A stretch of DNA of 64,000 nt from positions 1,550,001 through 1,614,000 of the forward strand of contig WACJ01000517.1 in the NCBI GenBank assembly GCA_008973525.1, read 5' to 3'. How positions within the stretch are numbered: position 1 is the stretch's first letter; each line of letters opens with the position of its first letter. Made by a program: the position numbers and the translations under genes. Below, piece after piece: positions 37,035-49,858 of this stretch. The notes beneath the pieces are model-generated. The model ran no database searches. It was not told the DNA's origin and saw only the letters and a list, made by a program, of their open reading frames with translations. This DNA is from Stenopsyche tienmushanensis. Lineage: Eukaryota; Arthropoda; Insecta; Trichoptera; Stenopsychidae.

Positions 37035-37385
37035 GGATTCATTTAGAACGCTCACCCAACAGGCTACCTGGATGAACTTATCGAAGATTGTTTTCGCAAA
37101 CGTCTTGTTAGGGAGTATGGGGAACTTGTGAAGCCTAAGTAGTTTTCCTCAGAAGACAGTGAAAAACTATTCGAGGTGATCTTATTTAATTTATTGGAAA
37201 GTCCTTTCCAGAGTACAAAGTCCAGACTCTCTTTTTATCGCAAGGGTGTTGATGATCTAAATTGTTAAGTCCTACATGACGCCCAAGTGTATCTCGGATT
37301 CGCTCCTAAACCCACTGAGGGTGTCTCTCCATCCACGTTCAATTTACCCAAGCGATTTTTTTCTTGTTTCCTATTTCAGGTTGAC
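37035..37385 (+). pseudogene. Unidentified coding-like relic with two in-frame stops
   Basis: One plus-strand frame runs about 115 codons with only two stops (TAG near 37139, TAA near 37266). It has protein-like composition: AHPTGYLDELIEDCFRKRLV, EDSEKLFEVILFNLLESPFQ and LGFAPKPTEGVSPSTFNLPK. I do not recognise the family. It could be an unnamed transposon's ORF or a retrocopied gene fragment. Confidence 0.3.
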
Positions 37386-37389
37386 CCTC

Positions 37390-39030
37390 CCAGTTCGGCA
37401 AACCAATAAACACAATAGATTTTAAATCAACTTTCATGCAAATTTATGTCATATCTGATCAATTTCATGATCTATTGGTATTCTAATCTTACAGTATGGA
37501 TATATTATACAGATGTTCAAATCACCAGATCAATATATCACCAGAAACATTCCATGAATAGTCGACTGATATAATTTCAACATATTGGAGCAAAGATAAA
37601 CCACTCAATTATTGCAATATTGCAGTTCTGATCAAAAATTGATTAATAATTCATTACAGTTTTTACTCACGCATTTAATTTGCCGCTATCGGCGTTACTT
37701 AAATGTCATAATATAATTGTGTTTTATCGTCCAACTGACATTTACGATTTAATTATATTTAATCGATGGCAATTTTGTACATATTATATAAAGCTGATAC
37801 TTGTTTGCAAAAAGCAAATGTCGAATTTTTCAGTGAAATCTTTACAAAATTTGATTGAAGAGAATTCTAATTAATTAATTTCCAGGAATGTGTTATATTT
37901 CAGTAGCAAAAAAATAATTTATGTAGGATATTTTACCGTGGAGTAAACGTTACCTGAATCATGCAATATGACGCACGATCGAAACATTTAATATTTTTTT
38001 ACTCCTCGTATAAATAAACCGCGTCACTTTTTCTTTAATAACCTTCCCAGACGTTTTTACAAATTTAAAAAAAAATCGCTGAAAAAATCAACTTATTCGT
38101 GTAAATCAGAGCTCTTTTAAAAGATATAAATATTAGTCGATAATTTTTTATAACAATATATCATAACTATTACTTTTTTTATAGATAATAATTTATATAA
38201 TCGTCTGGGGGAGGAAAGGTGTCTATGTTGCCCACATAACTAATTAGTGGCAACCCTGAAAACGCCTTTAATTATTTAAATTTTAATTAACGAATGTTTT
38301 TAGAATCCTTTTTTGATATGGGATTTTTATAAGCTGTCAAATTTATAATAATGAATTACCATCAACATGACATGAAAAAATAAATTTACCCAAGATGGAC
38401 TCGAATCAACTATCTCTCTTTAATTGGTTATTTGCTCTATTTTCTGAGCTAAATAAAATACTGATGACTAAGAACGTATTGCTTACATTAACATACTGGG
38501 TAAATAAGAATACAATGATTTAGAAAAAATAACCGGACAGTGAGAGTTTACAAGGTTATTAATGGCATGAATTCAACATATTTTCGTTTACGTCCTACAA
38601 AATATTTAATACAATACGATTCTTATAAATCTCATCTAGTATATTTCAAGTGCAGAATTTAGGCTCTTTTATGCTATCCACAGAACACTGTATAATTAAG
38701 GTTTTTGACGCTAATTTTGACATTGCTCAAAATATTTTCCTTAACATAATCACATAATATAAACATTTAAATAACACTTGATAAATCTCTTAAGTATTTT
38801 TATGGGTTATTTTAGAACATATTGACACAAGCCTTAAAACAATTGGATCGATCTCATCTCACAACAGCTCGAATGACGACAATAACCAATAATTCTTTCT
38901 GTATTTAAAAAATGATACAGAGTCTTAAAGTATAGTTTCAAGAAACCTTCTTTATTTAATTTTAACTAAACCCTCAGTTTTTTTTTCACTTCAAAAACAG
39001 TCCCACATCATCAGATTTTTAACGTCATGC
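37390..39030. other. AT-rich, no gene seen
   Basis: No supported feature. Confidence 0.4.
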
Positions 39031-39039
39031 ACGGATTAA

Positions 39040-39117
39040 CGGGTTGACGGACACGTCTGCATTATGCGTCTTTTCATACCAAAAATGACACATAACGCAG
39101 ACGTGTCCGTCAAAAAG
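39040..39117. mobile_element. 78-bp fold-back element flanked by TTAA
   Basis: Near-complementary arms GACGGACACGTCTGC and GCAGACGTGTCCGTC, extended by TATGCGTC/GACACATA, sit between TTAA at 39036-39039 and 39118-39121. Size, target and fold-back form suggest a minimal TTAA-specific MITE. Confidence 0.6.
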
Positions 39118-39334
39118 TTAATTGTGGACTGTACATACTTGTAAAGCACGTCCGTTTTTTTTTTCGGCGAACAAAAATTCCTGTTCCTGAAGGGATGTCA
39201 TGTTACACTTCATAAGATTATACAGAAGAGCGTAGGGACTAGAGGTCCCAATCGAGTATTTGAATATTCGATATTCGAATATATATGCCCTTTTTCACTA
39301 TTCGTAAATTCAAATATTTATAAAATTAATTGGA

Positions 39335-39985
39335 CGCCCCTAGACAAAGAAATCTAGTGGTGTCAGATCTGGATACCGTGCGAGCCACGGAATAGGGCAC
39401 ATCTCTAGACAAGGAAATCCAGTGGTGACAGAAGACCATGTGAGCTACGGAACAGGGCCGCCAAAATAATTATTTTACAAGACAGGGGTGCCCACAATAA
39501 AAATATTTTCTTAACTCTGACCCTGGCAAACTGGTACCTCTTCAAGTTTAACGACTTATTGAATGATTTATATGACAAGTAGCATATCGTTGGAAAGTGT
39601 ATAAACTAGAAAACATTTAAAACTAAATTGTCTTAAAAATAGTTTAAAATTTAGAAGCTAACATTTCTCATTCGTTTATACATTTTATATGACTTTGCAA
39701 ACTCAGAAGTAATTTTCTTTATATTAATTGCATAAAATGATGATTAATTTAAATCAAAAATACATTTCAAAATATAAAAAACAGTTATTTTGTGCTATTA
39801 CGATTATAGATTAAAAAGTTATGGTGATTTAAAGGCGAAATTTTAGGTATTTTTTTTAAATGTTGAAAAATTTTGACAACCCTGACTCTTAGCACATAGG
39901 GCCTATATGTGAAACCTTGCAAAAGATCCTTTAACCCTCAGAAAAATGGTGTCAGTTCATGTGCCAAACACCCTTTATATAGAAA
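39335..39985 (-). mobile_element. Family C copy, mainly minus orientation
   Basis: On the minus strand at about 39401-39347 a frame reads IPWLARYPDLTPLDFFV, matching the DDE_3 C-terminal motif of other copies; the same block is partly repeated just after it. The body (about 39480-39850) is the reverse complement of 36331-36700. The outer end ATATAGG...GGTGTTTGGCACATGAAC matches other family C ends. The TTAA site used by the 35425 insertion is uninterrupted here at about 39829 (GTGATTTAAAGGCG). Confidence 0.65.
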
Positions 39986-41540
39986 ATATTCGAATATTTG
40001 ATTTTACGAATTTAGCAGGGCTTCAAAGGGACTAATGTACGCAGTTATTGTCGTGCATCAAGTTTCTACATCAAACCGATTGGTGAGTGAGAGTCACCTC
40101 TCGAGTGGCGGTATCCCAAATCATATGGTGAGTGAGAGACACCTCTCGAGGCGTAAAGAGTTAAATTATAAAAAAATTAAAGCCAAAAAAAAAAACATCA
40201 ATGACTCAATGTCGTTTATAAATAACGGTATGAAATAATAAAAAATAAAAATGCATAACTGTTACTTTTCAAATGTGTTATGTGTTTCTTGAACCGTGTC
40301 TTAAATACAAATTGTTGATAAAAGGGTCAAAATTTTCATTACGTCCTGGTCAATCTAGTCACAGTTTTCTTTCGATTAAAACATTATTTTGAACTAAAAT
40401 TATGCATTGGAGGAAAAGTCACATTGCTGTATTAGAAAGATTAATTATTAAAATACCGAAAAAAATGATTTAGAAAAAAATCTGTAACGTTTGATTAACG
40501 TTCTCTCAATTATATTTACAATTGCCATTTTTACCGTCTTGACCTTGTTTTTAGTACATACTATCATCCTTGATCCACAACGAAGTGCATTTAACCGCAA
40601 AGGAAATGCAATGTCATTAAATCTCTCGAGATCTTCAGTCCCATTTTCGAAGGTAAAGACGATTGGCTGCTGTATTCTTACGCCGCCATTCTTACGACTC
40701 TCAAATTTGACAGTGCAAAAATTTATCGTCTCTTTGAGGATTGGGTGCGGCATTCGTAAATATATAAAGTAAGATCCATTAGAACTGAACCCTAATTATC
40801 ATACTAGTAGTGTGAGATAAATACACTCATTAAGATTCGATCGATTACAAATTCATATATTCGCCCTTTATTTATGAGGCTGACAGATTAGAATTAATTT
40901 TGTATATATTTAAACTTCAGATTATTCCAGCAAGTCAATTTCTTTCACAACTATGCGACCAAAATATAAAATTGCATTTTTTGCAATATAAGATTGCATG
41001 TCATTGCTGCAAGGCTTTAAACAAATTCTGCACGAATTCGGTTGGACATAATGCAGTTTTGTTATTATTATCTTGTTTAAAAAATATTCAATTAACATAT
41101 GATGTAATGAACTATTAACATTGCCGAACTATATTATATAATTTTCTTAAATTTTATTTATATATTCATTTATACACCGGCCTTTGTCAAAGAAAAATAT
41201 TCACTACATTATTTAAATACAAGGAAGTACAATAGCTGTAACTAAATTAAAACACATACATTAATCTAGTACAATCGTGTAATCATAAAATAACAAAAAA
41301 TAAGCGTAGTATTAAATGTTTCAGCTATCATCAATGTACAAGAATTTGAGATTAAGACACTATTTTCAATAAAATACTAACGAAATTAGTTAAACAAGGC
41401 TATTTATTTTTCTTATAACACATTGAATGAATATAGCTTAGATTAGGTTTGTAGAAGATATAAAATTTAAAGCAAACCATTTCAATTTTTCGCAATAAAT
41501 TTATGTTAATAAAAGATGTGCTAAATATAACTATAAATAA
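39986..41540. other. Mixed AT-rich region; short direct repeat and an unidentified ORF
   Basis: A roughly 50-bp direct repeat at about 40083-40160 shares GGTGAGTGAGAG and CACCTCTCGAG. A minus-strand ORF at 40753-40448 (101 residues, with QQPIVFTFENGTEDLERFND) has protein-like composition but no family I can name. Nothing else was recognised. Confidence 0.35.
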
Positions 41541-41544
41541 TATA

Positions 41545-42540
41545 ATATGGTGTGCGGAATTTGTTTCGCGAGGCATTTTAACGGATGCACCATATTGGCG
41601 CATAGTGGTCTTGTGAAGTGTAACGGAGCCGCGGGGCGGGGAGAGGAAGGAAGCGAGCGCAATAAGGCAGTTGAGCTCCACTTTGCAGGAGAGAGGGAGA
41701 CAGTTGCAGACCGACAGACAGCGTCTTATAGATGTTCAGGATCTTCTAAAATAGATTACCGGCCCTGCTGTGCGGTCTGTTTCGGGGAAACCTGGACTAG
41801 CCACACAAATATGGTCTTCCTACTGATCTTTTAATCTCAGGAGATACGCCAAGCGCAGATGCGTTCAGGTGACCACCCCATTTTGCTCCTACGCCCTCCA
41901 AAGGAGACGAGATTCCTGCAGGAAGATTAGCTTCAGACGACAGTGCACCCTGAAAGTGCGTTGAAGGAAGAAGGACAGACGTTATGCTAAGATCAAAGTA
42001 TGCTATCTAGCCGGATTACTGCCACCATGACCTACGTCTAACCTCAGTTTGAAGGGGGCTGCAGCAGATGACACCTTTTGCACAGATTCCACCTACTTCT
42101 GTAATCTCTCCCCCTGGGGTTTTATGGGTGAGCATCATGGAGTTTCCCCACCCGGGAAAAAGGGAGACAGTCGGTCTTCAAAGCGAGAGTGAGCATGCGC
42201 ATGCTTTTGGATCCTAAACCTAAATCCGCTCTACGCGTGGGTCACAGTAATACACCGTGTAACTGTACTACTTGCTTTTTTATTTACCTTTGGTGGCACT
42301 TATAGTCTTATAAGAGAGTCCCAGCCGTCGACAACGCATATTGCTATTTCCGTTTGTCTTGGACCTCCTCCCTCCAATTGTCCAATATGTGGCGTCCTTT
42401 TCTACCACAAAATTTCAGCGTAGCCAAGGCCTTTCGACGAGTCTGCTATCACTCGGCTCTGGAGACTCGGTTTGTCGGCATTGGGGCCACATGACCTGCC
42501 CAATGGAGACGGCGGATTCGGCATTGCAACTGTAAATAAA
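41545..42540. repeat. GC-richer composite repeat block
   Basis: The first 200 bp (TTTCGCGAGGCATTTTAACG, then GGGGCGGGGAGAGG) is the inverse relative of 27000-27255. From about 41785 the sequence resembles 19310-19490 (GGACTAGCCACACA; ACGCCCTCCAAAGGAGACGA; GTTATGCTAAGATCAAAG). No coding frame is recognisable, and ORFs here are short. It may be LINE-derived. Confidence 0.45.
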
Positions 42541-44159
42541 AAAATATATTATTTTATATTTAGGACAATATAAGAATATCGTTGTTAACACATTCCCGTC
42601 GGGGCCCACATGATAATTGACTAAAACATTTAGATTTGGTTCTTTCTACTTACAGATATAAATTTAATCATTTTATTCTAAAAGATAAAAAAATTTTTTT
42701 TTTACAAATTTCAATACAGTGAAATATCCTTATTTTTTTCTCTAAGTTTTTCTAGAAACTACGTACTAGTTAAAAATTTAGAGCATTTTTTCTAAAATTA
42801 TAATTTTTCACAAATATACAATGTGTCAGGCGAAAGACAACGCTACGTACAAAAAGACTGGAATGTGTTAATAAATTTAGGGAAAAGGTAATCATTTTTG
42901 AAAAATACAATAATTTTCCAAATGAATCATATTACTATGTATCGATTTGCAATTTTGTTACATAAAACCATTTGAATAAACCCGCTAGAATTATTCGAGG
43001 GCAGTTTTCTTAATAGGCGTGGGATAAATCCGAACGTCACACTTGAGAAGCACGCAATTTCATATTTCAAAAAGTTTATCAATTTTAAGCATATTTGATA
43101 GTATGATTGGCCATCGAATCTTATATGTCATTAAAATATATATATATTTGGTTTGATAATGTTTTCTTGCTTCGTTTGATTAATGAAGAGGTTGGAAAAT
43201 CACGATATAAACATTTCTTCATGTTAAGATCCATATAGGATTTATTATGATTATTGTAAGCATGCATTTCTCGACAGGTAAGGTCGTTAGCCGATATTAA
43301 TATTGCATGAATGCGAAATGTAATAAAAATATTCACATATCAATCAAATCGATCGTGAATAATTTTTGTGATCTTCAATGCTAATCGTTGATCGATTAAC
43401 ATTCAATGAATAATCGAATCGACCCACTGATCTTGATCGTTTAGCATTGGGGTCAGAATTCTGTTGTTTTTGAAAATTTGTAATGAATATGATAGTTTCA
43501 TTATTGTTTGCTTTACGTCATCTACAATAATTATTTTATTTTTATTATACACATTCTTGATGTCGATAAAATGATTTATACGCAAGAACAGGAAAAAGTT
43601 ATCTCCCCATGGGGTCTCTAATTAATCGTGATCGAAATGAGTAATCGATTTGTGCTGCAGCTTCCTGTGGATGTAGAAGGTCGATTTAAGTGGGTTACTG
43701 GATCTGCTGAAGATATTCTCCGTCGTCATGATTGAGTCGTTCCGATTGCGAAGCTCTTCTAAAAAGCTCTTCCGCCATCATATGCCACAATCGTGTTGCT
43801 AATATCAGTTCCGATCTGTTAAAGTAATTTCCGGTTTGATTAATTGAGTTTTCATGTTTTGCAAGTGTTAATTTTTGGTTGATCATTTCGTCACTATAAG
43901 CATCTCTTCCGATGTTAATCATGCTAGAATTTTAATTGAATTTTTGATTCAAAAACTGCGTGCATTTTTGGATGTTTTCTTCAAACGTATTAATTAAGCA
44001 TTTAAGTGATGTATCAATGTGCTTGTAAATATGGAGGCATGTTTTCCGGTGGAAATCGACTTAACTGGACTCATTTCCAAACAATGTCGATGCAATAAGC
44101 AAGATTAATGTTTTTCAAAAGGGATTTGATTTTAAGTAAATATTATAAAATATCAACAC
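42541..44159. other. AT-rich, no gene identified
   Basis: A minus-strand ORF at 43922-43695 (75 residues, NYFNRSELILATRLWHMMAE) is the most protein-like stretch but unidentified. Confidence 0.35.
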
Positions 44160-45240
44160 TTAGAGAGACAGCAGTTGGATAACATGTGGGCGGAAAGTGC
44201 ATGAATCACATCCTGTATGCAGATGACATGGTGCTGTTGATACCTTTAATGAGATGCCCGAGATATCGTGAGCTGTCTTCCCTCGATGAATTCCGGTCGG
44301 ACATAATCCGGGATCTTCTCGCATGGAAACATCATCACTACTGACTTAGATATATTAAAAGTCAGTTTGTGCATGATGGTGTAATCCACGTAGAAGTCCA
44401 ATACAGCTCTCAGTTAATGACGAGCTCAGAGATGATGCCGATATAGATAGGTAAAGAAGAGCCATCTGCATTCGTGGGAACAGCTCTTCCTGACTTACTG
44501 TACGTCCCTTTATATGGGGAAGCTATGGATACACTTCCGTCAGAGTAGCATGCGGCAACTGCAGGTGCAATTTTTTTGCAAAGTTTTTTAACACTATTTG
44601 GGCTGTACAGGAATTGAAGCGCATCTGGAATGTCCCTGAAAAGCTTCTGAAGCACCCCCACTGAACAGACAGAATAATCTACAAGCTACCATAACTGAAG
44701 AGCTTACGAGGAGCACATCGCTGCCACCTTAGTACAATACTTAACTAGTATCCGGGTGGCAGCAGAAGAGGAGGGAGGTTTTAGTGGGTAAAAATTCCAC
44801 ATTACCACCAGAATGATGGTGTCTTTGGAAGATTTCCCCCCTTTCGCAAACACAAAAAAAGATGTGGGTGAAAGCAGCCTGGCTGCTGGAGTACTCCAGC
44901 TAACATGAATTGGGTGCGCAACTTACCTTATGCTGCGTACCCATAAAGTAGAATGTGGAATTGCCGACTACAAAAGAAGCAGGAGACTCTGGACTGGACT
45001 GTGCAAAAGGCGATACCACTATCTTCAACAGCCAGTATATACAGTATATGCTGCAGACCTCTTCAAGCCAAATCTAGACTTGTGGTAGCAGTGACCTTGC
45101 GTAGTAGTTCTTTGCGTTTAGCTTAACCTCTTCTCTCCTCCTCCATCGCATCTCACCTCAGTTAGTGAAAAGAGTGGACGCCTGTAAGCGCTTTGCATAA
45201 TATTTCTCGGGGATCAAAAAGCGGTGGAGGACACTTGTCT
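44160..45240 (+). mobile_element. RTE-like LINE relic
   Basis: A frame at about 44199-44245 reads MNHILYADDMVLLIP, the reverse-transcriptase catalytic YADD box in the context usual for RTE-type elements. The region is GC-richer than its flanks. Frames are broken throughout, and downstream sequence to about 45240 is probably its tail. The minus-strand ORF at 44661-44410 is antisense and not called. Confidence 0.6.
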
Positions 45241-46989
45241 AAAATACCATTAAGTTGCTCTCTGTTCGATCTCTACTAGCTAACAAGTCTTCTTTTTGTT
45301 ATCTCCTTGTAAAATAATTTTGATTTCATGGTTAAATGTGGGCCCAGAGATACAGGTGTATACCTGTTTCTTTCCTGAAGAAATCAAATATACAAAACTT
45401 CCTCCACCTCTGGGTGCTTAGCTTTCTTGAAAGTTTACCTCTTACCTGGTCTTCAATCAATGATGAAAACAAATTTTTGAATGTTCTCGCTGCTGATCGC
45501 GGACATAGCGAACGTATGATACGGTCGCGTAATGATTATAATTAAAAAAGGCAAGACATTTTCTTACCAGCAGGCAATTCGACGATTTTGAAAGTAAGTG
45601 GTGAGCTTTGACATGGAGATCAAATCTTCCCTCTTCTGTCCATGAGTTGATTATAGCCATGCTTAAGAAGAAGGCTCATCGTCGTGATATCTAGCAGCTG
45701 GGACCAGTCTCCCTTGGGTGCTGCTGCTTGATATTAAAATTTATTATGTGATTTACACATTTAATTATATTTTTTATTACATACAAAACATTAGTATGTT
45801 TGACTTATCTTTGGCTGGCATATCTCAACTGACTATTGTTTGCAAATTCGCAAGGCAATATTACAAATCGTAATAATGTGGACGCAAAATGTCCAGCATT
45901 TTGATTCGGAATGGCGTAATCTAAACCAAAGTACAGAACAATTATCAAATTCTTCAGCGTATCAAAAATCAAAAAGTATTAGATTCATCGCCAAAAAAAT
46001 AGAATATTCATATTCAAACTAGGCGTAGACTTACAAAGCAAATACTGAATCATTCTGCATATTCTTCTCCTATTATTTACACGCAATCTTAAAATAACTA
46101 TTGATATACATATTGCACCGCTTGATAGAAGACATAATTAGTCCAATACCTATCAAGTGCAGCAGATACGATTTAAATACGCAAATTGAATGCAAATTGG
46201 AAATCATTCAGTCAAGGAAGCAATATAAAGCTGTCTCTGTTTGCCTGCGATTCTCTTAATAAAGAAGTTTTTTAGGAAATAGATAATTACTATTAACAAC
46301 GAATGCAAGCAATAAACTAGATTTAAAATATTCAAATACGCTTTGTTCGAACCATTGCATCTAGCAAAATGCTGATCCACATTTTCGTACCAGCCGGGGT
46401 TGAATTAACAAGGTTAATGGTTTTATTCAGTCATCCGAAGTATTACATTCGTTCTTTATGATCCATCGATCCTTGGATCGGCGGTCCTTTCTCTTCGATT
46501 TGCGCAAATCTATAGTAATTTATGGGGATTAGTAGAGAGCAATTAGAGCAGTTGTTACAATCTGATCAATTCATTAGGGCACTCCGATCAATCGTTTACA
46601 TGATGGCAGTTTTCTTGACCTATGACTAAAATCAAAGATTAATTTTATAATTTGTACTCAATGGATATGGAGGCGTATATACATACAATGTGGCACAATA
46701 TTAATCATATACATATTTTTGTTATATTATTCAACATTTAATCACTATAGAAGTGAAAATTGTCAAGCACATCGGCCGCTCATATATGTATGAGCTCAAT
46801 ATTTGAATAAATATGTTTTTATTAACTATCTTCGTGCTTAAAATTATATGGCACTTATTAGCATACTATGTAAATTTATTTTTAAATTATCATTACAGTT
46901 AAAAGGCTATAAATACAATTTTAGACAATATAATCGATGATTAAAAATCAAATCAAATCAGTAGGAAAAAATGTTGGCGATTGAGTGGT
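45241..46989. other. Intergenic, no gene seen
   Basis: Short ORFs only; no domain recognised. Confidence 0.4.
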
Positions 46990-46997
46990 CGGGAATT

Positions 46998-47406
46998 CAG
47001 GGCCGTAACAAGGGGGTGGCAAAGCAGGCGCTCGCCACGGGCGCAACTGGACTTGGGGCGCAAAACACAGAACCAATGAACCAATACTGATTAACTGACC
47101 GTTTTTATAATATATACTAAGTTATCCATGTCCATGATTTTGATCCTAAAAGTGACCCTTTCCCGAAAGAAATCCATTTTTTTACGACCATGATTTTGAT
47201 CCTAAAACTGACCATTTCCCGAAAGAAATCCATTTTTTTACGTCCTTGATTTTGATCCTAAAACTGACCATTTCCCGAAAGAAAACCATTTTTTTATTTG
47301 AAATTATCTCATTTTCGGCATTTTTTTAACCTTTTTTTTGTTGAAGGGGGGGGGGGCGCAATTTAGATTCTTGCCACGGGCGCATCATACCCTAGTTACG
47401 GCCCTG
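46998..47406 (+). mobile_element. Complete 409-bp hAT family B MITE with 8-bp target duplication
   Basis: The ends are CAGGGCCGTAACAAGGG and CCCTAGTTACGGCCCTG (inverted repeats), flanked by identical CGGGAATT at 46990-46997 and 47407-47414. The interior has about three 56-bp tandem repeats (starting near 47133, 47189 and 47245) and a run of 12 or more G at about 47346. The 5' part is shared with 23728 and 33332. Confidence 0.9.
47133..47300. repeat. 56-bp tandem repeat, three units
   Basis: Units contain TGATTTTGATCCTAAAACTG, ACCATTTCCCGAAAGAAATC and CATTTTTTTACG, with only a few substitutions between them. All lie inside the hAT MITE. Confidence 0.85.
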
Positions 47407-47872
47407 CGGGAATTATCCTTTATAGAAGATGTTTAAAAAATCAATCAATCAGTGGAAGCATTGAGAAGTCTTAGTTTATATATACATATATATCTGTAAC
47501 TAGACAGAAGCACAGGTATAAAAGTCAATGATTTAATGAAAATAGAACTGATAAAAACAAGTTCCGCTTTATAAATAATGGCTTAATATGTCATTAATGC
47601 TTCTGTGGGAATGCTCAAAAACTGTCAAAAGTAGATGCAGACAGTGGTTTTGAAGTTCCATAATTAAAATAATTTGATCGTCAAACATTGCGCTGATTAT
47701 TAAAATTTATTAGTATATGTATGATTATGCGAAAATTTTACATAAACTGGCTATTGATGATGACATTTAATGCTCGCTATCTGTTTCAAATGACATTTAA
47801 GAATAATAAAATAAATTTATATAGTACGACATCAACATGTGCACCATTTGCCTGAGTTTAATTTTTATGTTT

Positions 47873-48354
47873 AACCCGTTGCACTCGAGACCCTTTTTCG
47901 CTTGGAGAACCAGCAACTCGAGACGTTTCGCAGCACTTTTGACGAATTTCTTACCCCTAACAAAAAATCATTACACACACACAAATTAACGTATGAAATT
48001 TTATATTTTAATATTATACATATATATTTACACCTTTATGAATATAATTTCTCAAACATTAATATCTGTAATTTTGCTGTGTTTGATATTTCATAAAATA
48101 ATTGCCATGATGCAATGGCCGGCTTTTCGGGGCAAGTATTACAATAATATATTGTTTGATGTTTTTTTTCCGACTTTGTTTCATTGAGAACAGACTTTGC
48201 AATCATTCTTAACTCCTGTTCAATGCTTATAGGGATCAAAAACTTCGTAGTCTTTCTGCCATGACTTTGACAGTCATGGCAGAAAGACTACGAAGTTTTA
48301 GCTCATACTAGTGTCGAACATGCAGTCCAGTGAGTTGCTTCTCGAGAGCAAAGG
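47873..48354. mobile_element. piggyBac-like MITE, TTAA-flanked
   Basis: The left end is TTAACCCGTTGCACTCGAGA and the right end CTCGAGAGCAAAGGGTTAA. CCC(G/T)TTGC-CTCGAGA inverted termini bounded by TTAA are typical of piggyBac relatives. Directly to the right lies family C sequence, so it inserted into or at the edge of a family C copy. It contains a perfect long hairpin at 48239-48299. Confidence 0.75.
48239..48299. repeat. Perfect 28-bp inverted repeat with 5-nt loop
   Basis: The left arm (48239-48266) includes CTTCGTAGTCTTTCTGCCAT and the right arm (48272-48299) is its exact complement, around loop TTGAC. No mismatch occurs in 28 pairs. Confidence 0.95.
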
Positions 48355-48690
48355 GTTAATATGTTTTTATTAAATTTATTTTCAAAATATATTCAAATTG
48401 GCCGCCTCTACTTCGTATGCACGCACTACATCTTTTTCTTATTTCAACTGTAGTTGTCTGAAGTAGCATTTCCTGTCATTTTTGCAAAGGCGATGATTAT
48501 TTTTTAATTAGGGTTACTTTTGTGGGAGCCTCTATCGTGAAAATTAATTATTTTGCACGTTCCTAAAAGAAATCCAGTAGTGTCAGATCTAAATACCATG
48601 TAGCCACGGAATAGGGTACGTTCCCAGGCAAAGAAATCCATTGGTGTCAGATCGGGGACCATGCAAGCCACGGATAAGGACACATATTAT
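48355..48690 (+). mobile_element. Family C fragment
   Basis: ATGTTTTTATTAAATTTATT and AATTGGCCGCCTCTACTTCG align with 36677-36740. It continues with inverted material (AAGAAATCCAGTAGTGTCAG; GCCACGGAATAGGGTACG) like 39340-39460. Confidence 0.6.
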
Positions 48691-49858
48691 ATATTATTTC
48701 TCGATAGTTTCAACTTTCTTCTAGCTATCTAATGGCGCAGTTTTATAAAATAGATATTTTAAATACGATCAGATAAATCGATTCTGAAGCTTAAAAGGGC
48801 CGTTTCAATTCAGCGAGAGACCAAATACGTATTTTTACAATATGAAGAAATTCATAAAAATAAAAAGCATCTATTAATAACAGATTTTACTATACAAAAA
48901 TGGCAATTTAGAACCATCAATCGCAAGAATAAAACCAACAGTTATTTTAAAATCATGTCGAATGTGTAAGTATATTATAGATATTTTTACGCGATTTCTA
49001 TGTTATATTTTTTCATATCATAAACATATCAATACTTTAAAATGCTGCACTAGATGAGCTTCTAGACCATTTGTTGGGGATAACTAATCAAGGTAAATAT
49101 TTTCCAATATAAAAGGATTCTTTGCAACCTTCAACACCCATTACAAATGACATAAAATGCAAGTGTGAGATATTCTTCAATTATGTCGAGAGCAAGGTAA
49201 TTAATATAAAGCGTCGATGCTCGAGATTTATAATTGTTTTATACAGAAAAATTATGCATTTTCATACAAATCAATTGCGCTAATTGTTCCGATTTAAAAC
49301 GGTCCCTGATTGGCGTCAGGATGAAAATTTAGGATGTGCGCAACCGCCGACGTTAAACGAGACAATTAAGCACTGTGCACTTTTGAAGCGAGCGCTTTAT
49401 TCAGCGTTTTTATTGACATCAACTATGTAATTGCTTATTTAAGGGCACTCCGGTGCCCCCCATTAGGTCTTCGAGCGTCCATAATTAATGGAAATTAGTA
49501 TTGTATCATGAAAATCGTTGGATGTAGCCGGACGTGGAATGTATGCTTGTTCAAAAAATGTATAGTAAAAAATAAATTATTCGTAATAAATTAGTCGTGG
49601 ATACGATTAATCGGATATTATTCGGTTTTTTTGCTTATTTATTAGAAAGTTTATTCGTAATAAATCCCAAGTGAATATAAATTATTTCAAATCTTGGATG
49701 CATTTTTGTTTTCAAACTAGTCATCGGAGACTCGGGGAGAAACTGTCGTGTCAATTTCTTCTACTTATTTTAGTGTCAATAACTACTATTGTTATGTATT
49801 TGAATTTATCAACGAAGAAAATACTTCCAAGTGGCCGGATTTTAGCTTTCTGACTAGA
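48691..49858. other. AT-rich, no gene seen
   Basis: No supported feature. Confidence 0.4.
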
